A stretch of 64,000 bases of DNA from Aphelocoma coerulescens. Lineage: Eukaryota > Chordata > Aves > Passeriformes > Corvidae. The notes beneath the pieces are model-generated. The model did no database searches and was not told the DNA's origin. It was given only the letters and a program-made list of their open reading frames with translations. Each line of letters starts with the position of its first letter. The first letter of the stretch is position 1. A program made the translations under genes and the position numbers. The DNA is taken from contig NW_027184085.1 of assembly GCF_041296385.1 (NCBI RefSeq), positions 56,201,109-56,265,108 on the forward strand. The letters are read 5' to 3'. Positions 12,583 to 24,710 of the stretch are shown in pieces.

Positions 12583-15500
12583 GTTTAATCAAGGAAGGAA
12601 AGAAACCGATTTGGGCATAGTAAAGTCTCTCACAGTTCAGAGGAAAACCAATGTGTAAAACTAATTCTGTTCCATATAACTTGGTTTTTAAGAATTATAT
12701 TGGGCTCAAATTTAGTCTGATGTTTTCAGACAGAATTCAATAGTTTTAATGCACAATTCTTAAAACAGGTATTCTGAGGTTGTTATATGTATATTTAAAA
12801 ATTAAATGGACCTTAACTTGTATAGCTCTGATGAACTTTTCTGTTACCACCACAGGAGGAGGTTTGGTTTTGTCTCATCATACCAAAATGACTGAGCTAT
12901 GACACATAGATGCATTTTCCAGACTGGGAAACAGAAGTTATGTTTTTGCACAAGGTTCATGGGTTCTTCAAGCTGGAAGCCCATTTAGGTTTATTCTTGT
13001 CCCTCTGAAAATGAATTAATTTAATTAATCTTGTATGTCTTTAATTAACATTTTTGCCAATAAATTTGCTAAATTATCAGGAAGAGAGCCAACAGAACAG
13101 ACACAGAATACTGCTAGATAAAAAAAAATGGCAAGTACTAACTGTTGGTTGAAAAGTTACAGTATAAGCAGATGTTCGTGTCAGGATGTCTTTTCATGGA
13201 TTTCAGATCAGACATGATGCCAGCTTGATACCAAATCTTTTATTCTCATCTCACTCTCTGTAATCTCTCAGCATGGGATTCCCTAGCACTTGTGCTGACA
13301 CTGTCTTCACAATGTCAATCACACTCCCATCTCAGGTGAAACTGATCAGAAAGATTCAGCTGAAAAGGACTTCTCCAAGAGTCTTTGCATTTTGTAAGGA
13401 CAACTTCTCATGGTCTGTTTAGAAGAAAGAGAAAAGTTTGTTTGCTAGGTATGGGTCCTATAATTAGCTTTGAATTTAGTACAGATGAAGTCTGAAAACG
13501 TCTGCATAGCATCTCAATACCAAAAACTTTTAGCAGTCTGTTTTATTTCCACATCTTAGGCATGATTTATAATTCCATTTTTACATTAACTCATTTGATG
13601 AAATATCTGATGAAACAGTGGCTAATCTGCCATCTAGGTTTTTTCCTTCTTATAATTATTTGTTAACTTTTAAAATATTTTTTAAAATTTAAGATGCATC
13701 CTGTACAGTGGGCAGGAGTCAGAGCATATTACCAGCAATGAGCTTATTTACATAACAATGAACTCAATATCTTAATGGCTGTTGAAAACAGATGAGTCCA
13801 CACCCACGCCAAAAGTCAAACGTGTCCTACAGTGAGAGCCCTTTTGATGGGAAGCTGCAGGAAATCTTTGCTTGGTGTTTTTGTCTTTTTTTTTTTAATG
13901 GAAATAAAATATTTTCCTGTGTATATTTTGAGTATTTTTAGCTATCTTGAGTCCCTTTTCTCATACTCTGGGTCCTGCAAATTCATACAAAACAAAGGGA
14001 AAAGGCCTTCAAAAAACCTTGCATGGTCTTCATTAGGATTAAAATAATAATAGTTCTTGAAAGCACATGCTCACTCCTAGAATGTTTTTTAATGATTTCA
14101 TGATGTAATAGTAGTCTATGAACATCAAAATATATCAACCTGTTAATAACTCTTGAAAGTTTATTTTACACAATTTGATTGGAGCTTAAATGTCCTTGAT
14201 GAGTCACCTGTGGTATTACTGTCTATTTCTCACTCTCTATGGCTTTTCACTTTTCACCTCACATTGGTTGTTCAGAAAAGATATATAAATTTGTTTAGCC
14301 TATTTTGATTTTCAGTGTATTTTAGTTAGACGGGTTTTTTTTCTCCAACTCCCCCATCAAGCATATTAAAATTAGGGAACAAAGTAAAAATCATTGTGGT
14401 TTAATGAGTTTTTAAAGTCAAATAAGTAAACTTATATTTTAACATAATTCTAACAAATTGTATGAACAAATTAATTTTTTTTTTACATTTAAAATTAAAA
14501 GCATAATTTGAAGCTTTAAGAGGACCAAGTATGCTAATTACATTTTCTTTGTCCTGTTTTTTGTATCAGTTTAACTGCAGAAGAGTTCCAAAATACTTTT
14601 TTTTTCTAGTTGTGCCAAGTTCCCACGTAATCACCTTTATAATCTGTGAAATGCAACCAGACAAGAAAACAGAGGTTTAACTTTTCTAGTTGAAACTCAG
14701 TGAAAGATTTCAGGCTCTCATCTAGGAGCTTAATAACAGTCGTATTTCAGATCCAGGTGAGCAAGGGATATTGAAAATGAAGAGTGCAAGAATTGTAGGA
14801 TTCAGTGGATTACAACAGTCATATTTACCAGACGTAGAAGGGGGAGAGCACCAGGAAAAGACAACGATGGTTTCTTGCCTTGAAGCATACACCAGCACTG
14901 TAAAAACATTCTATATCATTGTGTGACCAGTGTGAAACAACATGATGGTCAATCAGCAAATAAGATGACTTGCTTTTCCCCAAAACTTGAGAAAATACAA
15001 ATATATTTAAAAAAAAACAAACCAAAGAACCAAAGAGGTGGTTGACACAATGTTCATGTTGTGGAATATTGAATAGCTTAGCCTGAGATGAACCAAATTC
15101 TGGTGGTTTTTTTTTAGAACATACTTTAAATAGGTGATGTATGTCACTGTCTCATTCTAATACAAATATCTATGTTAAAATACACATTTCTCAGGTTTTT
15201 AAGTTATTGTAGGTGGCCAAGAAGTATCTATCTAAAATGAATAATCAGTAAGTCATCTCTACTTTAGCAGACCTAATGTTGCATTCTTCTGATATGATTC
15301 TTTCTGTGAAAGAAAAATTTAAAAAATCATGTTGTAATGCCTTGTCTCAAGGGACTCTGACAAAAGGAAAAGCAATTTCTTGCTTTTCAGTGGAGCTTCA
15401 GTTGAAACTGCCTAACAAATGAAAACAACAGTCATGTTTATATTTGCTTATATTTTTGTCCATGATGACAAAAATTTGAATGACTGTTTGTTACTGTGCA

Positions 15501-17095
15501 GCATCTCTGACACATAAAATTCTTGAAAACATGCTGAGTCTTATCTAGTGGGTGTTATGGTTGGCAAACTTTGAAAACTTCACTTCTACACAGTGCTTGA
15601 ACAGGGCACAGATCTGGTGCGAGCAGTGAAACAACTCCCCTCAAGGATGACCAGTGAGTAGGGGACACCTCTGAGTGCTCACAGTTTGAGTCAAGGCCGT
15701 CTGGATGCTAATTAGATGTAGTGAATCTTATTTAACATATGCATGAATGTATGATGAAAGCTATCAAAGCCTATTTCAGCCTGTCTGTGATAAAAATATA
15801 TTGCTAAGTAATTCTTTCTGAGAAAGCAGGTATTTTCCTTGGGAATTTGGCAGACTATTGTAATATACCTTGATATATTGCACTCAATGGACATTGCAGG
15901 TGGGGCAAGGATAACTCCTCTTGTGGCAGGAGATTGCCTTGCCTTTAGTTCTGGTGAAGGGATGAGGTTTCAAGGGACTTCTTGTACCTGTGTTTGTTCT
16001 TTCCTTAGGTTGTGAATAATTCTATGCAAATTGAGAAGTCAGCGTCCACCACAGCACCTGTTCCTGCCATGTGTGTGTACTGGATAAATGCAGGTGTGGG
16101 TTTGCTCAAATACATGTGTTTTATCAGGAGTGTTATGCTTATCACAAGACGTTGTCTTCTATACCTACAGATGTAGCCAGAAATAATAGTGTTTTGAGTT
16201 CATTCAGATACATGGTTTGTAGTTCTAATCATGTCTCTCTCTCTCTCTTGCCCACTCTCTTCCACTCCCTCTTCCCTAACCTTTTTTTTGGTCTTGTTAG
16301 TCCTTCCATTTCAGCCATTTACACTGCTTCTATAGATAGACATATGTCTCAGTCATCTGCCATATGGGCAAGTGATGTACTAGCCTATCAAAGTCTCCTA
16401 TGGCTTTAATAGAACCTCAGCAAGTTCAATTCCTACTTTGGCAGGGGATTGTTTCTCTTCAGTTGGTTGGTGAGGTACTAATGCAGAGTGACGTGACTTA
16501 ATTTCTGCTTTTTTAACATCCTCACACATGAATTTCAATTGCTCCCTAGCTGGCTAGTGTCTTTGATCATACTTGGCCCCTCTACAGAGCCTGTGGCATT
16601 CCAGCTACAGACTTCTACTCCAGAATGGATTTGGCATCTCTTATGAGAGTGTCTCTGTTCTCACTGAAGTACCTGTCTCTCTCTCTGTTACGCACACACA
16701 CATATATATGGTACTCTTTTGGACACACATTTCATCTTAATAGCATCAATGCATTGAGGAAGCAGATGCAGCTCCTCCTATGGTATCTGCCTCTTCTGAC
16801 AGAATGATAGAAGTGAGACCTTTATCATAAATGTCCTGTATTTTTTATAAAGCTAGAAAGTAAACCTTGATGTTTTATTTCATCTCAAATTATTTCTAGT
16901 CCCTACCTCGAAGCCAGCACACACTTGCTTTGATTAATGCTTTTTATCAGACTAAAGATCCTTTATTCTTGTTCAGTTGCCATATTTCTGGGCTGCAAAA
17001 CTGTTCTTCAGTCAGCTATGTACATAAAAGCACAGAAAATAGGACTTGAATACTAGTCTGTTCTGTGCTCATGTTAGGATGAACCATACCAATCT
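12583..17095. other. Unique sequence with minor simple repeats, no gene recognised
   Basis: AT-rich with no recognised interspersed repeat. It holds a short CT run at about 16231-16248 and a compound CT/CA/TA run at about 16675-16709. A 112-codon open frame at 16071-16409 crosses the first of these and is probably chance. Confidence 0.55.
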
Positions 17096-17505
17096 GTTTC
17101 AAAAACTCTCCAGTGATGAATATTTGACTATCTCCCCAGGCAATCTGTTCTAGTACTTCACCTTCCTTATCCTTAGGAAATTTTTTGTAATTTTTTGCTC
17201 CCCCATGCAATTTAAGTCCATTGCATCTTGTTCTAACTGCCATTGATGTGGAGAACAAGGTATTCTCCTCTTCTTTTGTCTACCTTTTTTAAATATATGT
17301 GAACACTGCTGCCATGTTCCCCTATCAATTTTATCTTTGAGCTAAGCAATGGCAGTTCTTTTAATCTTTCCCAATGGGTCATGTTTTCTAGACATTTGAT
17401 TATTTTCTGTTGCTCTTGTCTGGCATTTTCAACCTTTTTCCTTGAAGACCTTTTTTTTGATTTTCTTTCTTCCACATCCCACCACCCCACTCCAGACTCC
17501 AACAT
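17096..17505 (-). repeat. Old CR1 LINE 3' fragment, minus strand
   Basis: Read on the minus strand, this follows the 3' part of an old CR1 subfamily. Recognisable segments on the given strand are CCAGGCAATCTGTTCTAGTACTTC (listed as two halves: CCAGGCAATCTG, TTCTAGTACTTC), GCAATTTAAGTCCATTGCATC, CCATGTTCCCC and GGGTCATGTTTTCTAGACAT, in the same order as the consensus tail. Divergence is much greater than in the CR1 copies just downstream, so it is older. The octamer 3' end is not preserved. Confidence 0.75.
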
Positions 17506-17520
17506 ACACATAGACTCCTA

Positions 17521-17582
17521 TGAGGAGGCTGAGGGAGCTGGATATGTTTAACCCAGATAAGAAAAGGCTGGAGGGATCTAGT
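17521..17582 (+). repeat. CR1 LINE, plus strand, 5' part of a split copy
   Basis: The sequence GAGGCTGAGGGAGCTGGA, then TGTTTAACCCAGATAAGAAA, then AGGCTGGAGGGATCT, matches the CR1 region that encodes the 'LRELGLF..EKRRL' end of ORF2. It stops abruptly at about 17582, where a minus-strand CR1 begins. The same copy resumes at 18098, where the consensus continues without a visible gap. It is therefore one half of an interrupted element. Confidence 0.82.
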
Positions 17583-18097
17583 TCACAGAATCACAGAATG
17601 GGTCAGATTAGGAGGGACCACAGTGGTTCATCTGGTCCAACCTCCCTACTCAAGCATGGCCATCCTAAAACACATTGCACAAATTGTGTCCAGATTTCTC
17701 TTGAATATCTCCAGACAGGAAGAATCTACAACCTCTGGGCAACCTGTTCCAGTGCTCTGTCACCTTCACAGTAAAGAAGTTCTTCCTCATTTTCAGGTGG
17801 AACTTCCTGTGCATCAGTTTCTGCCTGTTGCCTCTTGTCCTATCTTTTGGCACCACTGAGCAGAGCCTGGATCCATCCTCTTGACACCCTTCCTTAAGCT
17901 ACTCATAGACATTTATGTGGTCCCATCTCAGTCACCTCTTCTTGAAGAGGAATGGACCCTGCTCCCTCAGCCTTTCCGCATAAGGGAGATGCTCCAGTCC
18001 CCTAATCACCTTCATAGTCCTCTGCTGAGTCCATTTCAGGAGCTCCATGTCTCTTGTACTGAGGAGCCCAGAACCTAACACAGCACTTCAGATGTGG
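17583..18097 (-). repeat. CR1 LINE inserted into an older CR1, minus strand
   Basis: The element starts on the given strand with TCACAGAATCACAGAATGGG, the reverse of the CR1 octamer tail, and runs into the ORF2 C-terminal region. On the minus strand a 63-codon frame (17856 to 17665) contains RTRGNRQKLMHRKFHLKM and TEHWNRLPR, the conserved end of CR1 ORF2. The 5' end is truncated at about 18097, as is usual for CR1. It sits precisely between two halves of a plus-strand CR1. Confidence 0.92.
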
Positions 18098-18412
18098 TTG
18101 CTGTCTTCAATGACCTAACACTATGGTAGAGAAGAGAAATTCTTCTAAGTTGTGTAGTGAAGGGATGGGAGACAAAGGTCACAGATTGAACCAACAAATT
18201 TTAATTGATTTTCTAGAGTGAGAATGGTCAAGCATTGAAACAGGAACTCTGAGAGGCTATGAATCCTCAATCCTTCAGAATTTCAAAATTCATCTGGTCA
18301 GGAATTTTAGCAATCTGACCTGGCTTGGAAGCTAGTGTTGCTTTAATTGGAAGGCTTGACTAGATGACCTTGATTGGTCCTTTCCAGCCTAAATTATTCT
18401 GTGAATCTGTGT
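18098..18412 (+). repeat. CR1 LINE, plus strand, 3' part of the split copy
   Basis: This resumes the plus-strand CR1 left at 17582, beginning with TTGCTGTCTTCAATGACCT. It continues with GTGAGAATGGTCAAGCATTG, GGCTTGACTAGATGACCTTG and TCCTTTCCAGCC, and ends in the octamer-like ATTCTGTGAATCTGTG at about 18397-18412. The 5' portion is strongly diverged. Together with 17521-17582 it makes a copy of about 380 bp. Confidence 0.88.
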
Positions 18413-18461
18413 TGCCTAAAACCGATCGTGTTACACTGTGCATCAGTAATGCCCATAGAGG

Positions 18462-19110
18462 TAGAATCACAGAATTACAGAATAGTTAGGATAGGAAGAT
18501 CATTTAATGGACTCTGTAAACACAGGGTCACCAGGGCAGCAGGTTACATGGGAATGGGTGGGTTTTGAATGTCTCCAGAGAGGGAGACTTTATGACCTCC
18601 CTGGGCAGCGTGTTCCAATACTCTGCTACCCTGAATGTAAAGAAGTTCTTCTTCATGTTGATGTGGAACTTCTTGTGCTTTAGTTTGTGGTGATTACTCC
18701 TTGTCCTGTATCTGGACACCAGTGAAAATCTGGCACCATCCTCTTGGCACCTGAATTTGAGATATTTGTATGTATTTATGAGATTCCCTGTTGGCCTTCT
18801 CATTTGTAGACTAAACTGGCCCAGCTCTCACAGTTCTTTCCTGGTAAGAGAGATGCTCCAGGCCCATCATCATCTTTGTAGACTCCACTGGACCCTCTCC
18901 AGTATCTCGTCTATCTTGATCTGTGGAGACCAGAACTGAACACAACACTCCAGATGAGACCTCCCTTGACCTGCTGACCATGCATCCTGCATGACCCTGA
19001 TGCATCCCCGGACACCATTGTCCCTCCTGGCCACAAGGACACACTGCCTTCTCATGATCAGCTTGATTCCCAGATCGTTCTCCACAAAACTGCTCTAGTA
19101 GGTCAGCCCT
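18462..19110 (-). repeat. CR1 LINE, minus strand, ORF2 C-terminus plus 3' end
   Basis: It starts on the given strand with AGAATCACAGAATTACAGAAT, the reverse of the CR1 tail. On the minus strand, frame 18803 to 18528 translates to a clear ORF2 C-terminus: [39 protein letters not shown] and [11 protein letters not shown] second minus frame further upstream (19085 to 18870) contains SHLECCVQFWSPQ and LERVQ, which precede that block in ORF2. The frames differ, so ORF2 is broken by at least one indel. It is 5' truncated at about 19110. Confidence 0.93.
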
Positions 19111-19646
19111 GAAGAAGGTGAGGGATAAATTCTGTAGTTATAAATTATAGTCCTCTCAAGTATCTCTAAATGATACTTGCCTTTTTTGCAATGTTATTGA
19201 CTAAAGTTCTTGATTTCGCTATAGCTCCCCAGACATGCCAGTAGGACTGCTGTCCCAGAGGCTTTGCATCATTGTTTTATTCAGCTGATTCTGAGTACTT
19301 AACTCACCTAAAACTTCCTTGTTTTTTGCATGCCTTTCTTTTTTTCTTCAGTTAGTGAGGATTCTTTTGAGTTTGAATCCTGCCCTGCAGAAAGTTTACA
19401 GTCCCTACCAGATTTCTTAGTACAGGGTACTTTACTGAACATTTTTCCTCATTTAAATCATTAATAAAACTGTGAGATTACAGTAGCAGAATATATACCT
19501 TCAGCTTTAGTGAATCCCTTCTTTAAGACAGAGAACAAATGTGTGCTGTCTGAACACAGCTTTCTAATAATTTTTGCATCTACCTTAAGCAATTTCATCT
19601 CTATGTTTTGCAATCTTGCTATGAGCATGTTATATGAGATAGAGGT
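19111..19646. other. Unique sequence, no gene recognised
   Basis: AT-rich DNA after the CR1. No repeat or exon was recognised. Confidence 0.5.
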
Positions 19647-19790
19647 GTTCTTTTTGGTCTGGTTTGGTTTTGTCTTTTTTGTTTGTTTTGTTGTTTGTTT
19701 GTTTTGATTGGGGTTTTTGGTTGGTTTTTTTTTTTGTTTGTTTGTTTAATTGAGTGGTTTTGGTTTGGCTGGTTTTGGTTTTGTCTTTTT
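19647..19790 (+). repeat. G/T-rich simple tract (TTTG/GGTTT units)
   Basis: About 144 bases are almost only T and G, with GTTTGTTT, GGTTTTGG and GGGGTTTTTGG units and very few A or C. The strand asymmetry is extreme. The many GG/GGG steps do not give the four closely spaced G-runs needed for a standard quadruplex. Confidence 0.85.
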
Positions 19791-22011
19791 AATGGTAATT
19801 TCTGATGACGTGGGCAAAGTATCTGGCTGGTTCAACTTTTTTTCATCAGAACTGAAGCTATATGTTTGTACTAAAATTATCTGTATCTTCTTTTACTTTT
19901 AAATTACCCAGATCTGCCTTTGCCAGTTTCCTGGTGTCCTGTATGCCTTCCACAATTTCTTCATGATCCCAGATGATTCTGCTTCCCTTTGAACCAAGAA
20001 TGGTAAAACATATCACAGCTATATATTAAAAATCTTTAATTTTTCTGATAATTTATAGTATTTTCTTTCATAATTCCTATTATTTCTCTGCCTTTTTTGA
20101 AATCCTGCAGTTCATTCATGTGAATGTGTTGCTTGTTGGTTTAACATGTTCTGCCTTAATTACTACCAGAACCATTAGAAAGTTTGTATTTTCCTAAATT
20201 TGGGACTTGCTTTTTTTCTTGAGACACATATCAGTATCTTCTAAATCTTTCCTTCTAATCACATGATGCTTCCTAACAAACATCCATTAGGTCAGTTAAA
20301 TCACAGCTTTTATCTTAAGCTAAGTTTTATACATCTTCTTGATTGTTTCCCAATCTGTTTCCAGAGGTGCACAGAAATCACAAACATATATGAGTTCATC
20401 CACTGAACTTACTTCCCTTATATGATGCTGCTACAAATAATGTTATCCTTCTTGCTTTTAAGGGACTTTACCCAGAGTGTTGTGTTGCCAGTCAGTCACA
20501 GCTGAAGAGCTTCTTCTGTAGAGCTAGTGAATGTCATGCAATATGTGTGAACGCCTTTCATGCCATAGAAACCACCATCCAACAATGACTTATGGAGCAT
20601 CTTCCCAAAGTCAAGGAAACTAAAGCCCTCCTGGTGAACCATCTGTACAACCCTGCTTTCATCTGTAGGATGAATCTGTCCTGGTTTGATCCTTTGACCC
20701 TTGATAGAAGGATTAATGAAAATACCGTCTGAACTTCTGACTTCTTCACCCTTGCTTTAAGCCTCATTGTCACTTTTGATCCATTTAGAGGCATTCAAAG
20801 CAGTATTGTTAGCATTCAGGTCTTTTGTTAAATCACATTCACTTCAATAGAATATGTGATTGAATAACCATTTCGGAGAGTTTTTCTAAGAATTTGTCAT
20901 TAGTCTTTGTGCAATAATTATCTGTCCTTGGGGACATTGCAAAATCTTTTTTACACACCAACAGTATTGTAGAGTATTATTTTTTGGTCTGAACAAGTTC
21001 ATGCTTTGTTGATGTAAGAGTCCTTCATTAAAAAGCCAAGACTGTTTTCTAGTAGTTGTTCCTCAGTAGTTCCTCATTGTCAATGTATGAGAGCTGGCTT
21101 GTTCTCACCATGAAATGTCAAGATGTGACTGCTATGGCTGAGTATCAGGGAGATTGCAGAACCTGAAAATTTCTTGATTTGCTTTTGTGGAGATAAGCAT
21201 CAGGAGTGAAGTCAAAACAGAGAAGTCATAAAGTCTCCCAGGGATAATATCTTACCTACTTTTAGCATTATTTGCCTTATTTTTTTAATCAATTTCTTAT
21301 CTATATACTGACTGTAGCAAGCAAAGGTGAGAATGGTCATGCTGATACCAACATCCTCTACACATCCATGATCCAAGCAGATTTGGTTAAAATGTTGACT
21401 CCTGCACATCCTGCTCTTACAAATCAAAATTTGACTGTTTCAGCAGACGACATAGCTTGTTGCAAGTATCTTTGTGCTGTAAAGCATTTGTTGCTGTGGT
21501 TTTCTAGCTACTAATTTTTGCCAATATACAGAAATAGAATATATGTGAATTTTTCTCCACTTGTAATAATGATGATATCAGGGAGTAGGGACAGAATAGT
21601 CAATCAATTATTAAGGTTGAATTATTTTAGGAGGATTCCTGAATCAAAGGGAAGACTTTTTAGTTTAGGGTTTAGTTTTTAGAGACTTCATCATTTTCCA
21701 GATGATACAGTTTATTTTAGAAGTGTCATTATTTTTATTTTCAATACTAAAATAAAGATTTTAATTAAAAAACTATGGCATTTTTCTCTTCAATATATCT
21801 TAAAATGTTAAACAAAATGGCTCATTTATGCTTGAGCCAGATAATGTTTCATTCCTTCTTAATAAAATTAAGAATCAGATAATTGATAATACCAAAGGAT
21901 GAGGAAGCAAAAAAAAGATCCAAGTTATTCTAGTTGAGATATTTCATTTTCATTTGTCAAAGGAAATGAACTAGAGACTGTTTATAAGATGTGAATTAGG
22001 AAGGGAATATG
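19791..22011. other. Unique sequence, no gene recognised
   Basis: No repeat family or exon can be named. The part at about 20470-20800 is less AT-rich and carries a 78-codon minus-strand frame without a recognisable relative; it could be a very old repeat or a decayed exon, which I cannot distinguish. Confidence 0.45.
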
Positions 22012-22098
22012 GTTTTGTTTGGGAACATGTTGCTGCTAGGTTAAAGGTTGGACTCAATGATCTTAGAGATCTTTTCCAACCTTAATGTTTCTATGATA
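22012..22098 (+). repeat. CR1 LINE 3' tail, plus strand
   Basis: It contains GGTTGGACTCAATGATCTTAG and CTTTTCCAACCTTAATGTTTC, the last part of the CR1 consensus, and ends in a single degraded octamer TTCTATGAT. Only the final 85 bases or so of the element are present. Confidence 0.85.
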
Positions 22099-22524
22099 TG
22101 TTGGTCTATTATGTTATATTAGGGCAGAAGAATTTTAGTTCGATTATATGGTTATATGTCTATTCAAAGAGTAACCAGTTGTGCTGAACAACCTAAGTTT
22201 TCTCAAAATAAGTTCATCTGTTGCTTCTGAAGAGAGATCTGTAGGGCAGGAGCAGGGATACTGGTCATTCTAGCTGGATTTGCAAGAGGGGAAAGCCAAC
22301 AGATATCTGTGACAAACAGCATTGCTTGCTGTGTCATAGGTAATACTGAATAGCTGTGGAGCAGAGTCGTAAGATATCGCTGTACAACAGACATCAGGAG
22401 GTAAGCTACAAGCCATCAAATCACATTCAAGAACAAGATGGCAGCATGTGAATTTTCTATCTAGATAGTGAAGGAAGAAATCAACTTACATTACTGGGGT
22501 GAAAAATTCAGTCTGATTGATTTA

Positions 22525-22818
22525 AACTGAATGAGGGTAGTAGACTTAGATTAGATACTATGAACAAATTCTTTAATGTGAGGTTGGTGACGCAGTGAAA
22601 TAAGTTGCCCAGAGAAGTTTTGGATTCCTCATCCCTGTAAGTGTTCAAGGTCAGGTGGGAAGGGGTTTTGATTCTAGTCTAGTTAGGTTTTCCTGGTCTA
22701 GGGGACGGTGTCCCTACCCATGGTGGGAAGTGTGTGTGTGTCTGTGTGTGTGTGTGTGTGTGTGTGTAATTAGATGATCTCTGAGGTTCCTTCCCACCCA
22801 TGCCATTCTGTGACTGAC
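22525..22818 (+). repeat. CR1 LINE 3' end, plus strand, with internal TG repeat
   Basis: Segments in CR1 order are TTAGATTAGATACTATGAAC, GAAATAAGTTGCCCAGAGAAG, TCCCTGTAAGTGTTCAAGG, CTAGATTAG-like text interrupted by a TG run, GATGATCTCTGAGGTTCCTT and GCCATTCTGTGACTG. The stretch where the consensus has a G-rich linker before the AGATGATCT motif has become a dinucleotide repeat. Only one octamer remains at the end. Confidence 0.88.
22731..22767 (+). repeat. (TG)n microsatellite inside CR1
   Basis: Thirty-seven bases of TG repeat carry a single TC interruption near 22741. It lies within the 3' end of the surrounding CR1, so it arose after that insertion from a G/T-rich seed in the element. It is likely polymorphic in length. 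Confidence 0.92.
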
Positions 22819-23369
22819 ATTTAGGTTCTAATACTGTCATGGTATAAGTTTCTCAGAAAGGTCTAGAAGTCACTACTGACAATTTGCTCACCTAAAAATA
22901 GGAACATTCAACACATGGAAACTTACTCATCAGCTTAGCAGAATTTTAAAAATAGTACATGTTTAAATGCTGATGCATTTCTTCTGGGCAAAAGAAAAAT
23001 GATGGCTAAATGCCAGTGTTCTTCTTTAAATAAAATATCTGTGTGTCTTAAAGAAGATAAATACAAGTGGTAACTGAATCCTGCCATGAAAGTATCATAG
23101 TACATGCTCCCAAACTACATATTTGGCATTGCCACAAAACCAGGACCACTTAAGCTATAAAATAACAGAAGGTAAGTAGAAATATCATTTAGGGTTGATC
23201 ATTAAACATTCAAGAAATAGAAAAAAAACCCATTCAAAATGCACAGAAAGTAGGAGACAGAATTGTAAAAAAATTGACTGGAATATATTTTAAATGAAAT
23301 AAAGTGTGTGTTTAAAGATACAAGGATCAAAATGAAGCCTAAAAATTGTATTAGTAATTTTCACATGGA
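22819..23369. other. Unique sequence between CR1 fragments
   Basis: AT-rich DNA without a recognised repeat or open frame. Confidence 0.5.
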
Positions 23370-23478
23370 AATCACAGAATACCACAGAATATTCCAAGTT
23401 ATAAGGAACACACAAGGATAATCGAGTCCAGCTCTCAGCCCTGCAGATGACATCCTCAAGAATCACAGCATATGACTG
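23370..23478 (-). repeat. CR1 LINE fragment, minus strand
   Basis: It begins with AATCACAGAATACCACAGAAT (the reverse octamer tail) and continues AGGATAATCGAGTCCAGCTC, GCCCTGCAGATGACATCC and AAGAATCACAGCATATGACTG. These match the end of the CR1 subfamily also seen at 60.66 kb. About 110 bases remain. Confidence 0.82.
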
Positions 23479-23854
23479 TCAGTAGTAAAATAGAGGAAGT
23501 GTTCAATAAATACTAGGTTGCAATCAGCTATTGTACATCTGATGGTAGTAGTGGACATGATAAGATTTTTTTCCCATTCTCTAAGTAATTCTGAAGTATT
23601 TTAAGCAGTTAAACCATCAGGTCTAAAGCATTTGAAGAGTTTTAAAATATTTTAAGCAAGATTGATGTAAAAAAACTGGCTGGTGACCTCTCTGATCCAT
23701 TAACACTGGTTTTCCATATATTTTGAAACACAGGCTGTTCCATGGAACTTGAATAAAGCTAATTTTAAATCAGTGTTTTTAAAGGTGATTTTGATGTTGT
23801 GCATAATTAAAGGTTTATAAAATAAAATAATAGATTAGGACTTGAAGGAATACC
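23479..23854. other. Unique sequence between CR1 fragments
   Basis: AT-rich, with no recognised feature. Confidence 0.5.
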
Positions 23855-24710
23855 AACTACGTTTGCCAACAACACTAAATTGGGAGGAGATGTTGACTCC
23901 CTCAAAGACAGAAAGGTGCTGCAGAGAGACCTCAACAAATAAGAAGGCTACAAGGGCAATCACCAACATATGAAGTTTAACAAAGGCAAGTGTCAGACCC
24001 TGCACATGGGACTAGGCAACCCTGTTTGTGTGTATAAAAAGGGGAACAAGATGCTGGAGAGCACTGCTGTAGCACCCCACCACCTATCAGAAAGGGCCCT
24101 GGGCATCCTGGTCAATGACAAGTTGAACATGAGTGAGCAGTGCCCTGGCAGCCAGGAGAGCCACCCGTGTCCTGGGGGGCATCAGGCACAGCATCACCAG
24201 CCAGGCAAGGGAGGGGATTGTCCCGCTCTGCTCTGCACTGGGGCAGCCTCACCTCGAGTGCTGGGGGCAGGTCTGGGTGCCACAACACAGAAAAGCCATG
24301 GAGCTGTTAGAGAGTGTCCAAAGGAGGGCACGAGGATGGGGAAGGGCCTTGAGGGGAAGCCGTGTGAGGAGTGGCTGAGGCCACTTGGTCTGTTCAGCCT
24401 GGAGGAGACTGAGGGGGGACCTCACTGCAGTCTACAACCTCCTCATGAGGGCAGTCAGGAGGGGCAGGTACTGATCTGTTCTCTGTGGTGACCAGTGACA
24501 GGACACAAGGAAACGGTATGAAACTGAGTCAAGAGAGGTTTAGGTTGGTATCAGGATGAGGTTTTTCACCCAAAGGGTGGTTGGACACTGGAACAGAGTT
24601 CCCAGGGAAGTCGTCACAACACCAGCCTGACAGAGTTCAAGAAGTTTTGGACAATGCTCACAGACACGTGGTGTGATTTTTGGAATGTCCTGTGCAGGAC
24701 TGGGAGCTGG
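23855..24710 (+). repeat. CR1 LINE, plus strand, ORF2 C-terminus, lacking its 3' tail
   Basis: The longest plus-strand CR1 here. The plus frame 23970-24491 begins with KFNKGKCQTLHMG and later has LGILVNDKLNMSEQCPG, conserved in CR1 ORF2. After a frameshift near 24130-24150 the overlapping frame 24133-24378 carries the continuation, including LECWGQVWVPQ and LLESVQRRA. DNA-level similarity continues (GGAGAGGTTTAGG-like text, GGTTGGACACTGGAACAGAG) to about 24710. The element then stops about 50-60 bases before the expected end, with no octamer. It is abutted by a minus-strand CR1 fragment. ORF2 is inactive. Confidence 0.93.

Noticed and set aside
23970..24491. 173-codon plus-strand open frame, the longest in the window
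   Set aside because: Its first part is CR1 ORF2 C-terminus and its second part is CR1 read in the wrong frame after a frameshift; it is a retroelement relic.
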